Shown here: positions 10,588 through 22,306 of the stretch, in pieces
Layout of the letters: every line of letters starts with the position of its first letter
Numbering within the stretch: the stretch's first letter is position 1
Assembly: GCA_015178975.1 (NCBI GenBank)
Contig: WHVD01000067.1
Coordinates: forward strand, 372,001 to 436,000
Source of the DNA: Hysterangium stoloniferum
Taxonomy: Eukaryota; Basidiomycota; Agaricomycetes; Hysterangiales; Hysterangiaceae
DNA length: 64,000 nucleotides
Direction: 5' to 3'
Notes under the pieces: generated by a model
Seen by the model: only the letters and a program-made list of their open reading frames with translations
Told to the model about the DNA's origin: nothing
The model's database searches: none
Made by a program: the position numbers and the translations under genes

Positions 10588-13500
10588 TTAAGAACGTTTC
10601 CGCTTTTTGTTGGCCTTCTCGGTGCGTTTCCGAGCACGAACCTGGCAGGCACATCAGTTGGATGTAAACATCAAAATGTAAGAAGGTCCCACCTCTTTTT
10701 TCATCCTGGCATCTACCATAGTATAGCGACCTTTGACACCCTTTGGCCGACCTTTCAAACCCTTGTGCGCACCTTTGGCCACAACTAGCTTCACCTGCTC
10801 CTTAGCGCGTTTACCCTTCGCGCTTGCTGCACCCTTCCACATTAACTTCTCGATCTGACTTGCTTTTTCACGCTCGCTCAAGTCCGTAGTCTCAGTAATG
10901 CCTTGCGCTTTCTTCATTGCCTTCTCCAAGCGAATAGCAGCACGGTGTTTTTTTCTTGCCTTGGCTTCCGCGACCTTTTTGATAGGGCGAGCATCTAGTG
11001 CCCGCTGCTTAGCACGAAGAGCGGCCACTGCTTCTTTCATGACTGGAAGGTTGGCTTTGTAATGCTTCGACTCGTCGTCTAAGAACCATGATGGCAACCC
11101 ATCGCGGGAGTCGAAGGAATGCCGATTGAAACCTTCATTAATGAGTTGTGTTTTAGTTTTTTCCCGGTTGACCAGCTGTTGAGCAAGCGTAACTGCCTCT
11201 GGAGTCACTAATCCATACTCTTGGAGAAAATATTTCAGCCAACGCGAAATTTCAAGGCAAGAAACTTTGCTTACTTCGGATTATTTCTTGTTTCTTCTCG
11301 TCTTCATTCTCATCTGCAACGTCCCACAAGCCGTCATTATCAGGTTCCAACGGAACAATCTCGAATTCGTCCTCTTCGTCGGACTCAGGAATCTGAAGAC
11401 GATTAGAATAAGAAAATATAAATAATGATTGACAACAAACCTGTTCGACCGTTTCACTCTCTGGAGTTTTGAGATCTTCCTCTTCCTCAGAAACGACATC
11501 CAAATCCTCCACCTCCTGAAATAGATCTTGTGCAAACCACACTTGCGCAGCTTTACTTGGCGGGGGAATCGATCGCGGATCGTCGAGTTTGGTGAGAAGC
11601 TTGGCTTTTTTACTACGAGAAGACTCTACAGCATCTTGCCGCTGCCTTTTATTCCGAATAATAGGATGGTCTTCGACGCTTTGGTCGTCAGAGTCTTCAT
11701 CACTGTCCTCCTCGCCCAAATTCGCTTTGGCTTCGGCCACTTTGTCGTAGCCACCGTCACTCTCGTCCTCACCTTCGCTCTCTTCGTTAGCACCCGTACC
11801 GAAGCCTGACCATTCTCCTTCACGTTCCTTGTTTTTCTTCCTCGCCTCTTTCACTTTGAACTTAGCGTCCCGCTCGCTCTTGCGTTGCGTGTACGCATCA
11901 TATAGGCCATCAAGCTCACGTTCCAACTCTGAGATCTTCCGCGCCTGTTGTTCGCCTTCGCTAAGGTCTTCATCCTCGTTATCTTCGTTTTCATTTTCAT
12001 GGGCTTCGTCACTGTCTTCATCGCCCTCATCCATCAAACGAGTTACGTCCTGCGACTTTTTCGATCTTTCCTTTTGTTGGGTCTCGAGATCAAAAACATC
12101 TTCCTGGCCCATTTCAAGCCCCTTATCTTCAAGATCGAGACCAATATCAATCGGTGCTGTCATGCGTAGCTGCATGCGTTGAATAGTTCGAGTCTTGATT
12201 TCATTTGCTCGGCGACGCTCCCGTTTCGAACGAGCCGCAGCTTCAGAATTGATACGTTGCAGCTGGAGAAGGGCTAGGTAAATAACCAAAGGACTGAGAG
12301 AGGAGAAGCTTACTTCATCCTCTATGAGTCGATCTTCGTCTACTTCTTCAGTCACTTCAACAACATCAGTCAAACCTTCGACTGCCTTTGTTGTGACATC
12401 GAGGCCAAGCTGCAATCGGATAATGTCAGGCATCGAAAGAATACGCAAATAAATACAGCTAACCTCTTCCCGAAGAACAGTGCGCCATTTTAATAGTGCT
12501 TTGAAGTCACCCTTCCCGAGTACTTTCAAATCATCACATGTAACTTTTACCTCAGACGGGGTGATGTCCAGACCCAACCATCTGTAAGAAAAAAAGTAAG
12601 AAGGTTTAACACTACAGGGAAACAGATAAGGTATATTTCACGAACTCCTTTTCTTCCTCAGTCTGGAAAGTGAGTTTGTTGACAGATCCCAGTAATCCAA
12701 CGGCATCGGAGCCCCTAATAAAATCTCCGACAGGAGCCGTTTTGAATAAGGTATAGTCCCCATCGTCATACCCATCCCTCTTCCGACGTTTTTTCTCGGG
12801 CTGGAAAACGTTTGCCTGTGCATTGTGTGACGGTACACTATTTACTGTCCCAACAGGTAGAACAGTGAGATCTTTGAAAACATGTTTTGGATCCAAAAAC
12901 TTGGGATCAAGATGCTTAGGTGCTAAGAAACCACGGCACACGACGAAGATTTCAGCAGAAACATTTCTATGAATAAAATAAGCTAAATAGTAGCATGATA
13001 CTGGATGGAATGTGTACCTCGAAGAGGGTGGCTTGGTAGCCTCAACTTTGTCGAAAAGTTGGTTAAAGACCCACATAAGATTATTGTAATCGACACTTCG
13101 GAAGACCTTCGTGACGAAGGTACCTCCTTTCACAAGGAATTCAACTGCAAGCTTCAGTGACATTAACACTAGCTCTGACTGCCCATAAGCATCCTGAACC
13201 CATGCTGCACCGACGTTAGGTGCACCGTCGTGAAGGACGACATCTGCCATCCAGTCCTTCAATTCTCCTCGCAAGAGATTGCGACATACTGGAGTTGTGA
13301 TATCCGCCGCAAAGGTAACAACACGTGGTATAGGCTTAATAGGGACCAGATCCACACCTGATATGCTAATATATGAGAGAAGTGCATAATACAGGGATTC
13401 GTGCAGAACGCACCGACAATAATGCTGTTCACAGGCATGTATTTACTTGCCACTTGAAGCCAACCACCTGGGGCAGCGCACAGATCTATACAACATCTGG

Positions 13501-13687
13501 CGGTCTCGAGGAATGAAAATTTCTTGTTAAGTTGGATAAGTTTGAAAGCTGAACGAGCACGATACCCTTGTTCTCTGAAAACTTGATTGTTAATTCAGAA
13601 CAACTACCTGCGAAACAACACATACTTGGCAAGCTTGTAGTACTTGTCGAGACGATTTTTCCCTGTTTTCTTCTGTGTTTTACCCAT
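10588..13687 (-). CDS. SPB1: Spb1: AdoMet-dependent 27S pre-rRNA 2'-O-methyltransferase (FtsJ family)
   Basis: Spb1 is a nucleolar methyltransferase that 2'-O-methylates the 25S A-loop guanosine and is needed for 60S assembly. The protein begins [21 protein letters not shown]. It then shows the FtsJ fold: [15 protein letters not shown], the AdoMet loop [41 protein letters not shown] and [14 protein letters not shown]. Together these supply the K-D-K-E catalytic tetrad. The middle region (12577-11300) is very acidic (runs of E, D and S) with coiled-coil character. The C-terminal domain (11208-10588) has the Spb1 signature ([46 protein letters not shown]) and a basic tail. Several short introns interrupt the gene. 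Start ATG complement is at 13685-13687. Confidence 0.96.
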
Positions 13688-13736
13688 ATTTATCCAGAAG
13701 GACTTTCACGAGAAAAGAGAAAGCGCTGGTGGATGG

Positions 13737-13744
13737 TCACGTGA
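13737..13744. promoter_or_regulatory. TCACGTGA palindrome 50 bp upstream of Spb1
   Basis: A second perfect TCACGTGA occurs 50 bp before the Spb1 start codon, in the 625-bp region between Spb1 and the PPR gene. It matches the box in the bL32m/Sls1 promoter. The rest of 13688-14312 has no recognisable gene. Confidence 0.5.
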
Positions 13745-14312
13745 CTCTACCCGGCCAACGCCACTGTGGGTCATATATATTGTAAGGTTCTTGGAAGCAA
13801 TAGAATAACTAGTACTGTTACAGTGATAAGTAAAAGTTGTTTAAAATAACTTCTTCTCTTAGAGCTTATCCCATAGCATAAGGACATATGTCAACGAACT
13901 TGACAGTTATCTTTCGTTGTCATCGTCATGGTACCTACTCTCCCTTGTGAAGTTGGATTCCGAATGAAGAACTAAAGCAAGGTATTGGAATGGTGCAATG
14001 TGATGCAAAGCGCGCAGTTGGAAGAAGTTAAATACCTATCCATAAGTACCGTGCACGAGACCGTTGGGCCAACCTGCCGGCTGTTTGTATCGGACAGGTC
14101 CGGGCAGCTGGGCCCATGTTCGACTTTGTTGAGCTTGAGAACAATACTTAGGGCCACGCCACGACGACGTTCTCCATATACAGCTTGGTGAATGAGTAGG
14201 TATTTCAATCTAAAACATTTGGTTTAGGCTTCATCTTAGTGTTGACATTTTTTTTGCTAGAAAATCTTGGTCGGACACCCTGTAATTCGACTTGTTTTTG
14301 CTCTGTCAGTAC

Positions 14313-16838
14313 ATGCTCTGGAGAGCCGGCAGTGGTCACAGGCACATTCTTCAAACACTTTCTTGCAGACCTCCATTTTGTTTATCACTGCGATGGCTTT
14401 CATCAGATACCAAGAACTCAAGAGGACCTACGTCGGCCTCCAAAATATTTGCCGTAGAGCCTCAAGCGCAAGCGGAAAAATTCTGGACGAGCAGCATATA
14501 CGAAAAGCTTGTACCCATTCTTCCAAAATGGGAAGCAAAATATGTGGCGTCTTTTCGACCATTACTTACGCAAGCCACATCCAAGGAAACGATCCTCTCC
14601 ACACTGCAAACCATCTGGCCAGATTCGCGGGTATTTTCTACTTCGAGAACGGCGTGCGTCTACGCGCAAGGTCTTGTCAAGCAGGGACTAGGAGAGCGCG
14701 CGATAGACTTACTACAGATCGCACATTGTATCGGCCTCAAGCTAAGGCACAACGAATACGAGCAAGTCGTGTACCAACTGGCCATGCGTGAGGAATGGGA
14801 CCTTTTAGTAGCGTCGACTACAATAGCTCACAATTCCTCTGGATATTGGAGTGGGCGGCTGCTAGACTGGAAGATACGGGGGTGCATCAAAACTCAAGAT
14901 TTCAGTTTCTTGAATATAGCCCTCGACGAATTCGATCGTATTCAACGAATGCCATCACAAAGAACATTTCATCTCTTAGTTGAAGGCCATCTTTTAAATA
15001 GCAATGTTCAACTTGCTCGAGAAGTCTTACAGAAGATGCAAGCCGCCGGCTTTCAGATGAGCAAGTACACTTTTTCCGTCGTTCTTTCTGCTTACTCTAC
15101 ACTCGGAAACAACAAAGCAGTAGAAAAGCAGGCATTTCGGACACTTTCTGGTTATGCAGGCGTTTCAGACACTATGGTATTGAATGGCCTTATACAGGCG
15201 AAGGTAGATGCGCTAGACATCGAAGGCGCCCTTCGTCTGTTGCGGCTTTTCGACCTATCAAAGATGGACGTCGACACAACATGCCCTCCAGCCATAACTG
15301 GCGCATCCAAGCAAATTGATAAAAATCACAACGTGGGAACCCCCAGCATACGGCCCAACGACGAGACCTTCAACGTACTCCTAATGCTCTTAGCACGTAG
15401 CAGTGGAGAGCTTCCTCAAGTGCTGATTATTTACCGTCTCATGAGATCCATGAAGGCTCAACCTGATGCTAATACTGCTGCGGCGCTTATCCTTGCATAC
15501 GCGCAGTCCGGTCACCAGGATATCGCAGTTTCACTAGTTTACCGGATGTGCAGAGAGCACAAGCCTAACATAAACAAGGTCCAATTCAGACGTCTTGGTG
15601 GAACAGTGAACGTGGGACGCATACTGAGGCGCAACGTTTACGGTCTTCTGTCCATCCTACCTACCATCAAAGTCTTCAATGTCCTACTGCGGATCATTCT
15701 TCCAACCAAGCATCTTCCCGGCTTGCGACTTTTTCTACGGATTTTAAAGCAATTGGATATTACGCCTAATGCGGATACAACACAGATAATCCTAACATAC
15801 CTTCGCGATACTCATCACATGCGACCCCATACCCTCGTGCGAGTACTCAAAATTCTTACAGGCTTTCCTGCTTATAGCGGGTCGTTCACAATCCAGCATC
15901 TAAATACCATCATTGCTAGTTACATACGCCGAGAAACTAATATAATTCGATCGCACAGTTGGAATGCTGCGGTTCAGCGAGTCCGATTCCGCCACCGGTC
16001 GCGATTCTCGATAGAGAGGATGTCGTCGAAAGTTGCCCCACGTTTGGATCCTACAGCAGGCATAGCTTTAGATTCATTTCCGTCGAAGCGGGTCAATAGG
16101 ATTTTAGAAGGCTTTCTTCAATCGCTATTAGGTCGAGATGTTAGAAGCACGCGTGTTACCTTTGCTCTCCGTATACGACGAGATGCCGTCGTCAAACTTG
16201 ACATGGAACAGGCACGATACATTTTCGATGTCATGGTATCTCGTGGTATCCGGCCCAACAAATACCACTACAGCGCATTAGTGGAGGGCTACGCTGCCCT
16301 GGGCAACATGGAGGATGCTCGGGAGATGATGAAACGTTCAGCCGCCGAGGGCATAAGGCCCAACCTTCACATGTACACCATTATAATCCGCGGCTATGCC
16401 ATGCTAGGCAATCCTGACGCAGCAAAGGCCACTTTCAGGGAAATGCTCAACGCAGGAGTCAAGCCCGACATTGCAGTCGTGGATGTCCTTGTTGGTGCCT
16501 ACTGGTTCGTCAAAGCGCATAAAGCTGCACGGACGCTACTGCTCGACATTTGGCCACTGGTGGCGCCGTTTCCGCCTGAGCTGGATGGCGCGCCTTTGAA
16601 AGTGCTGCTACACCACCTACGGAGGTTGCGAGGGAAACCTTCTTTCAAAACTGTGCCACCGTTGGAGTCCCCCGAAGAAATCAAGCGCAGGCAGCAACTC
16701 CGTCGATCTGTGCGCCTTACTCTCAAAGAGGCCAGTCGTTTGCGGTCAATAGCAGATTCGATTTCATGGGCAAAGACCGACATAAGTTGGGATTATATGT
16801 TACAAACAGATACATCTAATACAGAAAAATCAGACTAG
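14313..16838 (+). CDS. mitochondrial pentatricopeptide-repeat (PPR) protein, single exon
   Basis: An uninterrupted frame of 841 residues starts at the ATG at 14313. The codons upstream in the same frame have no ATG. The first about 35 residues are basic and Ser/Leu-rich without acids, a typical mitochondrial presequence. PPR motifs are clear at residues about 240-300 (TFHLLVEGHLLNSNVQLAREVLQKM, TFSVVLSAY). They are clearest near the C-terminus, about 640-740: YIFDVMVSRGIRPNKYHYSA, then LVEGYAALGNMEDAREMMK, and AMLGNPDAAKATFREMLNAG with VKPD at the repeat end. PPR proteins bind organellar RNA in a sequence-specific way to control processing, stability or translation. The target cannot be read from the sequence. 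The gene lacks introns while nearly all neighbours have several. Confidence 0.88.
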   Translation: MLWRAGSGHRHILQTLSCRPPFCLSLRWLSSDTKNSRGPTSASKIFAVEPQAQAEKFWTSSIYEKLVPILPKWEAKYVASFRPLLTQATSKETILSTLQTIWPDSRVFSTSRTACVYAQGLVKQGLGERAIDLLQIAHCIGLKLRHNEYEQVVYQLAMREEWDLLVASTTIAHNSSGYWSGRLLDWKIRGCIKTQDFSFLNIALDEFDRIQRMPSQRTFHLLVEGHLLNSNVQLAREVLQKMQAAGFQMSKYTFSVVLSAYSTLGNNKAVEKQAFRTLSGYAGVSDTMVLNGLIQAKVDALDIEGALRLLRLFDLSKMDVDTTCPPAITGASKQIDKNHNVGTPSIRPNDETFNVLLMLLARSSGELPQVLIIYRLMRSMKAQPDANTAAALILAYAQSGHQDIAVSLVYRMCREHKPNINKVQFRRLGGTVNVGRILRRNVYGLLSILPTIKVFNVLLRIILPTKHLPGLRLFLRILKQLDITPNADTTQIILTYLRDTHHMRPHTLVRVLKILTGFPAYSGSFTIQHLNTIIASYIRRETNIIRSHSWNAAVQRVRFRHRSRFSIERMSSKVAPRLDPTAGIALDSFPSKRVNRILEGFLQSLLGRDVRSTRVTFALRIRRDAVVKLDMEQARYIFDVMVSRGIRPNKYHYSALVEGYAALGNMEDAREMMKRSAAEGIRPNLHMYTIIIRGYAMLGNPDAAKATFREMLNAGVKPDIAVVDVLVGAYWFVKAHKAARTLLLDIWPLVAPFPPELDGAPLKVLLHHLRRLRGKPSFKTVPPLESPEEIKRRQQLRRSVRLTLKEASRLRSIADSISWAKTDISWDYMLQTDTSNTEKSD

Positions 16839-16986
16839 TTCGACATCCCAATGAATTGAGTCGTGGTATATTACAAGTCGAAAGACCCTAAGTATGAGAG
16901 AAGCGTCGCCACATCCATAAAAAATAAAATGATAAAATATTGTCAAGTCTGCGCGACCTGAAGAAAATACGGAGTACGCGGCATTC
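16839..16986. other. 148-bp gap between convergent PPR and HapX genes
   Basis: The gap holds only the two 3' ends. An AT-rich stretch near 16915-16940 (AATAAAATGATAAAATATT) could serve polyadenylation. Confidence 0.4.
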
Positions 16987-18972
16987 TCAACTTCTTTGGA
17001 ATTGCCCGTCAAGAAATGCCAACGCATCTCGTACGCCCTCGGCCTCGACTTCGACGACGCGCTGCTGTCCGCATGGGACAACCATGGCCGACGAGTTCGA
17101 GGACGAACGCTCGTTGTATTGTGCGTGTGGATCTGTAAGCAAAACAGGCATATCATCCGACCCGCGGTCCACAGCCTGTCCGCCCGATTGCCGCCGCGTC
17201 AGCGCCTCTATTTCAGAACCGGGGGACACTATGCCCCGTGGCCCCATGTATTTCGATCGGCGGGCAACGACGTCGGCCAACAGTGAAAGATCGGCAAATG
17301 CAATGTTCGGGTGCGACTTCAGCTGTGCCCACGCGGTGTTGCACGGGACCGTTTCACGGGGGGGTGATAGATGGGCAGGAGACGAGGCTAAGGACCTTGA
17401 ATCCACACCCGCTGATGACGTGCCGTGATCAGTGTTCGACTGTGAGTCAGCGCCTCCTATACCTGAATTCACATAGCCGGCACAGCCAAATTGATGTCGG
17501 GTCGCGCCACTGTTCGAGCAACCGCCACATTCCTTCATTGATCCCCCTAAGGCAGCGCAAAATGCTTTCCCGAACGGGTCGTCAGCACATGCGGAGCAGT
17601 TAGATGGGTCACCTGTGCAGGTTGGTGAAGAGGGCCTTGTTGTGTGGAGCGGCTGGGGAGCAAGGGACTGGGTTGGAAACACGGGGAATATCGAAGGGGG
17701 AGGCGCCTGATCCGCTGACCGTCGGCGAGGAAGTGGGACCGGCGGGGCGTATGCAGGGAGATTATCAAGAACGGAAGAGTCATTGTCTAGAGGCAGGGCA
17801 GGCCTGGGCACGGTCGCAGGCGCCAACTGGGGTGTTGAACTGATGCTGGTGCTTCCCCTGGATTCCATTTTGACCATGGGAGGAGAGTGAGGCGCCATTG
17901 ATGTCGCAGACGTTGTACTATTAGCCATAGCCGGTGTGGACCCATGCACGTCGCCATTCACTGCAATGCGTGTAGCAACCTGTTGAAGGGCAAGCTCTCG
18001 ACACATGCAGGGAGTGTCGTCGGAGCAAAATCCACAGTCAACAATATCGAATGTGTTGTCGAAGGATATGCGACCCTCGTTCGTGCAGCCCGGAACCTTT
18101 CCAGAAAATCCCGAGAACAAGCTTGCCATTGCGGGCTGTTGGTGCTGCTGCGAGTAGACAGAGGGATTGGGTGAGGCATCGGAGTATGACATGGGCGAAT
18201 ATGGGCCATTCTGGATAGACGATGCGGCGCTATCGGAGTCTGGCGACGATGCCATGGAGCATGGAGAAGGGACCAAGGAAATGGCGGAGGACGGGATCGA
18301 CTCTGGAGAGAGGGGGAGGCCGTCTGTCTTGATTCTTTTCCGCATGGTGGTATCGTTGATGGCGTACGGTGTGAGACTGTCCTCTCGCCACCTCTTGCGC
18401 TCGGTCTCGGGGGACTTCTCGGGGCGCAATTTACGAAGTTCGTCGCGTAAGGAAGCATTCTCCGTGCGAAGGACTTCGTTCTCCTCCTTGAGGCGCTTCG
18501 CGATATTCTGCAGCGCGACGTTTCGCTCCATTTCCCCTTGTTCATACAGTTGGACGCGTGCTTGTAAATCGGCCAACTGGGACTGCTTGCGTTCGCGGAA
18601 GGCGCGCTGTGCGGCTCTACAATGCACATGTGAGAATTAGCGCCAAATATAAAGAGAGACTGGGGAATATAAATTACCGATTTTGAACCCTGCGACCTTT
18701 GGAGTCGGGCTGCAGAGTAGAAGACATTTATGTTTAACGGATATATTCAAGCCCCAAATGGCAGAAATACCACACACACCTCAATTGTTTCATCGACCGG
18801 TGGTGGTGGAACATCTTTCTTCGGTTTCCTGCCAGGTTTTGGCTTTGCAGGAATGACCCATTCTTTTGAAGCTGCAAGTTTTAATGTGAGGACGAGGAAG
18901 CACGAACTACTGTGCTGACATAAGCATACCTTGTGCCCAGAGGGTGGAAGAGGATGCTACAGCAGAAGTCAT
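16987..18972 (-). CDS. hapX: HapX-type bZIP iron-homeostasis regulator
   Basis: Four exons close in phase: 18930-18972, 18780-18871, 18678-18709 and 16987-18616, giving 598 residues. Order: N-terminal Hap4-like CBC-binding motif (SKEWVIPAKPKPGRKPKKD, residues about 16-34), a bZIP basic region (RRVQNRAAQRAFRERKQSQ), then a leucine-zipper coiled coil (to about 120). Two family-typical cysteine-rich motifs follow, DCGFCSDDTPCMCREL and CSACADDPFGKAFCAALGGS. A further Cys cluster (ECGGCSNSGATRHQFGCAGY) follows directly. In other fungi HapX joins the CCAAT-binding complex, represses iron-consuming pathways under starvation and activates iron detoxification in excess, sensing iron-sulfur clusters through these cysteines. 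That function is inferred by family. Basic region and first exons are split by two small introns. Confidence 0.93.
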
Positions 18973-19150
18973 TGATACCATACGCAAGACGAGTGAACAA
19001 GGTGGCAGGGAGTATTAAGGGAAAAGATATGCGAAATGTGGGAGGGAACAAGGCAGCAAGGCTTGCGAGGTCAGCTACCTTTTAGATGTTTGCGTTAATC
19101 GAGGAATCGGGATTATTTTTGGTTTGGGTATATTCAGAATGCGCCTGTCA

Positions 19151-19158
19151 TTACGTAA
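19151..19158. promoter_or_regulatory. TTACGTAA bZIP-type palindrome upstream of hapX
   Basis: A perfect TTACGTAA palindrome (in CATTACGTAAGA) lies 180 bp upstream of the HapX start, within the 524-bp gap to eIF3b. Such sites are typical for fungal bZIP dimers, so autoregulation is possible but unproven. Confidence 0.35.
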
Positions 19159-19496
19159 GAAAAAAAATATCTATTTAGTTAACATAATCCTCAAAAAAAT
19201 AATTCAGGGATATATTTAAAATAGCTATTCATGGCAATCAAAGAATCAAACTCGTCGGAAGTGCCGGGATGTCCCGCGTCAACCGGTGCGTGCGAACTCA
19301 GATACTTGACTCAGTCGGCCGACAGCCGTGGCGCGCCCTTTCCCTGGCACTTCATCTCAATCATCAAATGTATGTTTCTCGTACATCCCCACGCAGAGTT
19401 TTAACCGCATCTCAGCGGCTTATGGTCCCGACAGGCTAGTAGTCTATTTTCGTACTCCCTACCAACGACATGCCCTGAGCCTGGAGCAACCTCCCG

Positions 19497-22306
19497 CTAC
19501 TCGACCACCTCCTCCTCGATCTGGTCAATGACCTCGTCAATCCATTCAGCGACCTCCTCCTTCTCCTCGTCCCTATCTTCCAACGTGGCCGACGCCTTGC
19601 GTGCCTTCCGACTGCCCGAAATTTCGCGTTTGCAGCGGGCACGCCAGGCATTCCACTCGTCCACCAGTCTCCTTCTCAGTGCGATCAACTCGGCGCTCAC
19701 CTTGCCCTCCTCCGCCGCATCCTCCTCATCGAATATTCGGCTGAATTCGCGTAGATTCTTGCGAATAACCCTCTGCTGCTCCTTACTCAGCAGAGTCCGC
19801 GGGCGAGGACGCCACAAGAACTGTTTAAATCGATCTAAAATGTGCTTTTCCAATTCCTGTCCCTTAAAGTCCCATACCGCATATCCGTTCTCCAGCTAGT
19901 TTGTCAAAAAGAAACCGCATAAAATGTCGGTGAGATCGTCAGAAGGCCAGGAACAAATTACCAAATTGAGAATTAGCCTCTAATGATAGAGGACGAAAGC
20001 TAAACCCACGCACATTGTGCCGCCACGTGCTAGCGCTCGTGGCCAGATAACGACCGGAAGGATCCCATTCTACATCTGTTACACCATAGTGGTCGGCACT
20101 CCCCAGCAGCTGAATGCCGCTCCCCCACTCTGCTGCTGCTGGAGTGGTATCCTTTCGTCCTCCAACATCTTCCAAATTAAAATCTAGATCCCAAAATTCT
20201 AATTCAGATTTGGTGGTAGAGCCAACAGTAGCAAGCACGACGTGACGGCCACGGGGTGACCATCGAATAGTGTTACTTGTCCTACCGGGAAGTGTTTCTA
20301 CAAGGCGTGAAATTGAAGCGGAGAGGGCGTGTCAAATATACAATGGGAGGAAGTCATAGTTAGACATAATAGGAGGTACAAAAACAAAAGTACATACTTA
20401 GTAGTTTAAAGTCACCCTTCCCGCGTTCAAGCTGGTAGAAGCTCACATCCGTCTTAATTGTTACCCCAGGCCCGGGGTTGCCGAGATTAGGATCACTACT
20501 AGAGACAATTGCGAACCTCTCCCCGCGTGGCTCCCATGAGAAATCCGTGACGGTATCTAAGTGAGAGAGCTGTGTGGGTAATTCGGATCTTAGGGAGTGG
20601 GATATGCGTGAATATACCTTTTAATTCAACGACTTCGACGGGGAAATCTTTTTCTCTTACCCGGAAAATTTCCAAGTTACAAAAAATAGACTTTTTCGTC
20701 TTCGTATGACGATCTACTCTGACGCACAAGAAATCGCCTTGGTTCTGCCAATAGAGTTTGCACTAGTAAAATTTGGTGGTATTAGCCGTCTTTTTTTTTA
20801 GGGAGGAGTAAAAATTATCCCTACGTCTGTGACATTGAACAGATTTTTTTGGCGCAATACCGATCGACTGGGAAAGCTCATCAATGTCACTCTGGCAGGT
20901 TGATTCTGTACCTCGGGAGTCCAGTACACAAGCATGTTCTCCCTAGGGGCCTTCTTCGGAGTTTTCGATCTGGGGTCGGCCGCTTTCTCTATTTCGTCAC
21001 GGTCTTTGTCACCAAGGGGACACCATTCAAAGTCGACAACGCCCTCAATCTTGACACTTTTCTTGCCCAAGAGACCCATGCTCGGGAGCTCATAGACGCT
21101 GATCTGCTGTCCAGGCGTCACTCGGGCAACAAACTTGTCATCGCTGCTCCATTTTAGCGCAGGCCATGCCACGCCCTGCTTTTTCTGCGTTTCGTCCATT
21201 CCGCCCGGACCAGCAGTTAGGGGGATGGCAGGGAACGTACGCAATAAATAACCCGTCTTGATTTCCCACACGGCAATGCAGTTCCCCTCGTCTTCCGGAC
21301 TGAAGTATTGGGAGCCCTGCAGAACACCTTCGGGAACTACGATCGGTTCATGCGACCAGGTGACGAGATACTGTTCACACGGGGAAAAATCGATGAGCTT
21401 TACCAGAGGGTGGGCAAATTTCAGCATGGGCTGCCATGTTGCTCCGCCCCACAATCGGACTCCCTGTCGGTGGAGAGTTGCGAACGTTGTCCCAAGGGGG
21501 GACCATGCAACATATAGATCGGTCCAATTCTTGTTGGGGAATGACGGTAAGATAGGTTAGTGCCAGATACAACTCGGCGACGTACCGTTCTTTTATACGC
21601 AACTTCTGTGTTGGATGGTTTCCCGTGCCAGTGAATCTCGACTTCGTCGGCGCGGTAAGTGACGTATTGGTCGCGGCCTTGGGGATCGCCCAGCCACGCG
21701 CGAAGGTGTTCCTAGTGACAATTGGTCAAGTATAACGACACATCATGAGCCGTGCTCTCGTACCCGAGGCTTATACTCGTCAAGCTGCGGTTCGGAGTAC
21801 TCAGGATCCATAGAGGCATACCGTTCGATGTCTGAAAAACGGTTGATGATGAAGGTATGGTTGGCATCGAATGCGTGTCCTTGCATAGCAGCCATTGCAG
21901 CGGCAGCCTCATCTGGCGTCCTGAATTCCATAAAAAGGTATCTACCGTACTTTTATATAAGACCAGATGCTGTATGGATGGCATGCATAACACACCCTTT
22001 GCTTTTGCCCGAGGACTCAAATGGCATGGATACGGCCTCGGGTGTAATGTGCGCGCCCCTCTTATTAAAAGATTTGCATATCTTGGAGAGAAGCTTTTCG
22101 AGTTTAGACTTGTCAATTATTGGTGCGCCATCGACCACCAACACATTGTCGATGCCTTCATCGGACTCGACGTAGTATCTGTATTTTGCAAAGATTTAGA
22201 AAGCCATATAAGGCATGAGAGGAGCACGTTATAAGAACCTCTCCTCGATATCAGTATAGTCAATACCCTCGTCTTCTTCTGGGATACCATTTGCTACTGG
22301 TGTCAT
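19497..22306 (-). CDS. PRT1: eukaryotic translation initiation factor 3 subunit b (Prt1)
   Basis: eIF3b is a core scaffold of the eIF3 complex that binds the 40S subunit during initiation. The minus-strand exons encode, in order, an acidic N-terminus ([20 protein letters not shown]); an RRM ([20 protein letters not shown] ... [20 protein letters not shown]); and the connecting [22 protein letters not shown] segment. A nine-bladed WD-type propeller follows ([99 protein letters not shown]). The helical C-terminus is [16 protein letters not shown], ending in acidic residues. Start ATG is at 22304-22306; stop TAG is at 19497-19499. At least seven short introns are visible. All expected segments are present. 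Confidence 0.96.

Noticed and set aside
13972..14208. complementary short frames between Spb1 and the PPR gene
   Set aside because: Both strands are open over the same short stretch, neither has motifs, and they lie in the promoter region.
17958..18640. long antisense frames over the HapX exon
   Set aside because: They are shadows of the GC-rich coding exon, whose own frame carries the bZIP and cysteine motifs.
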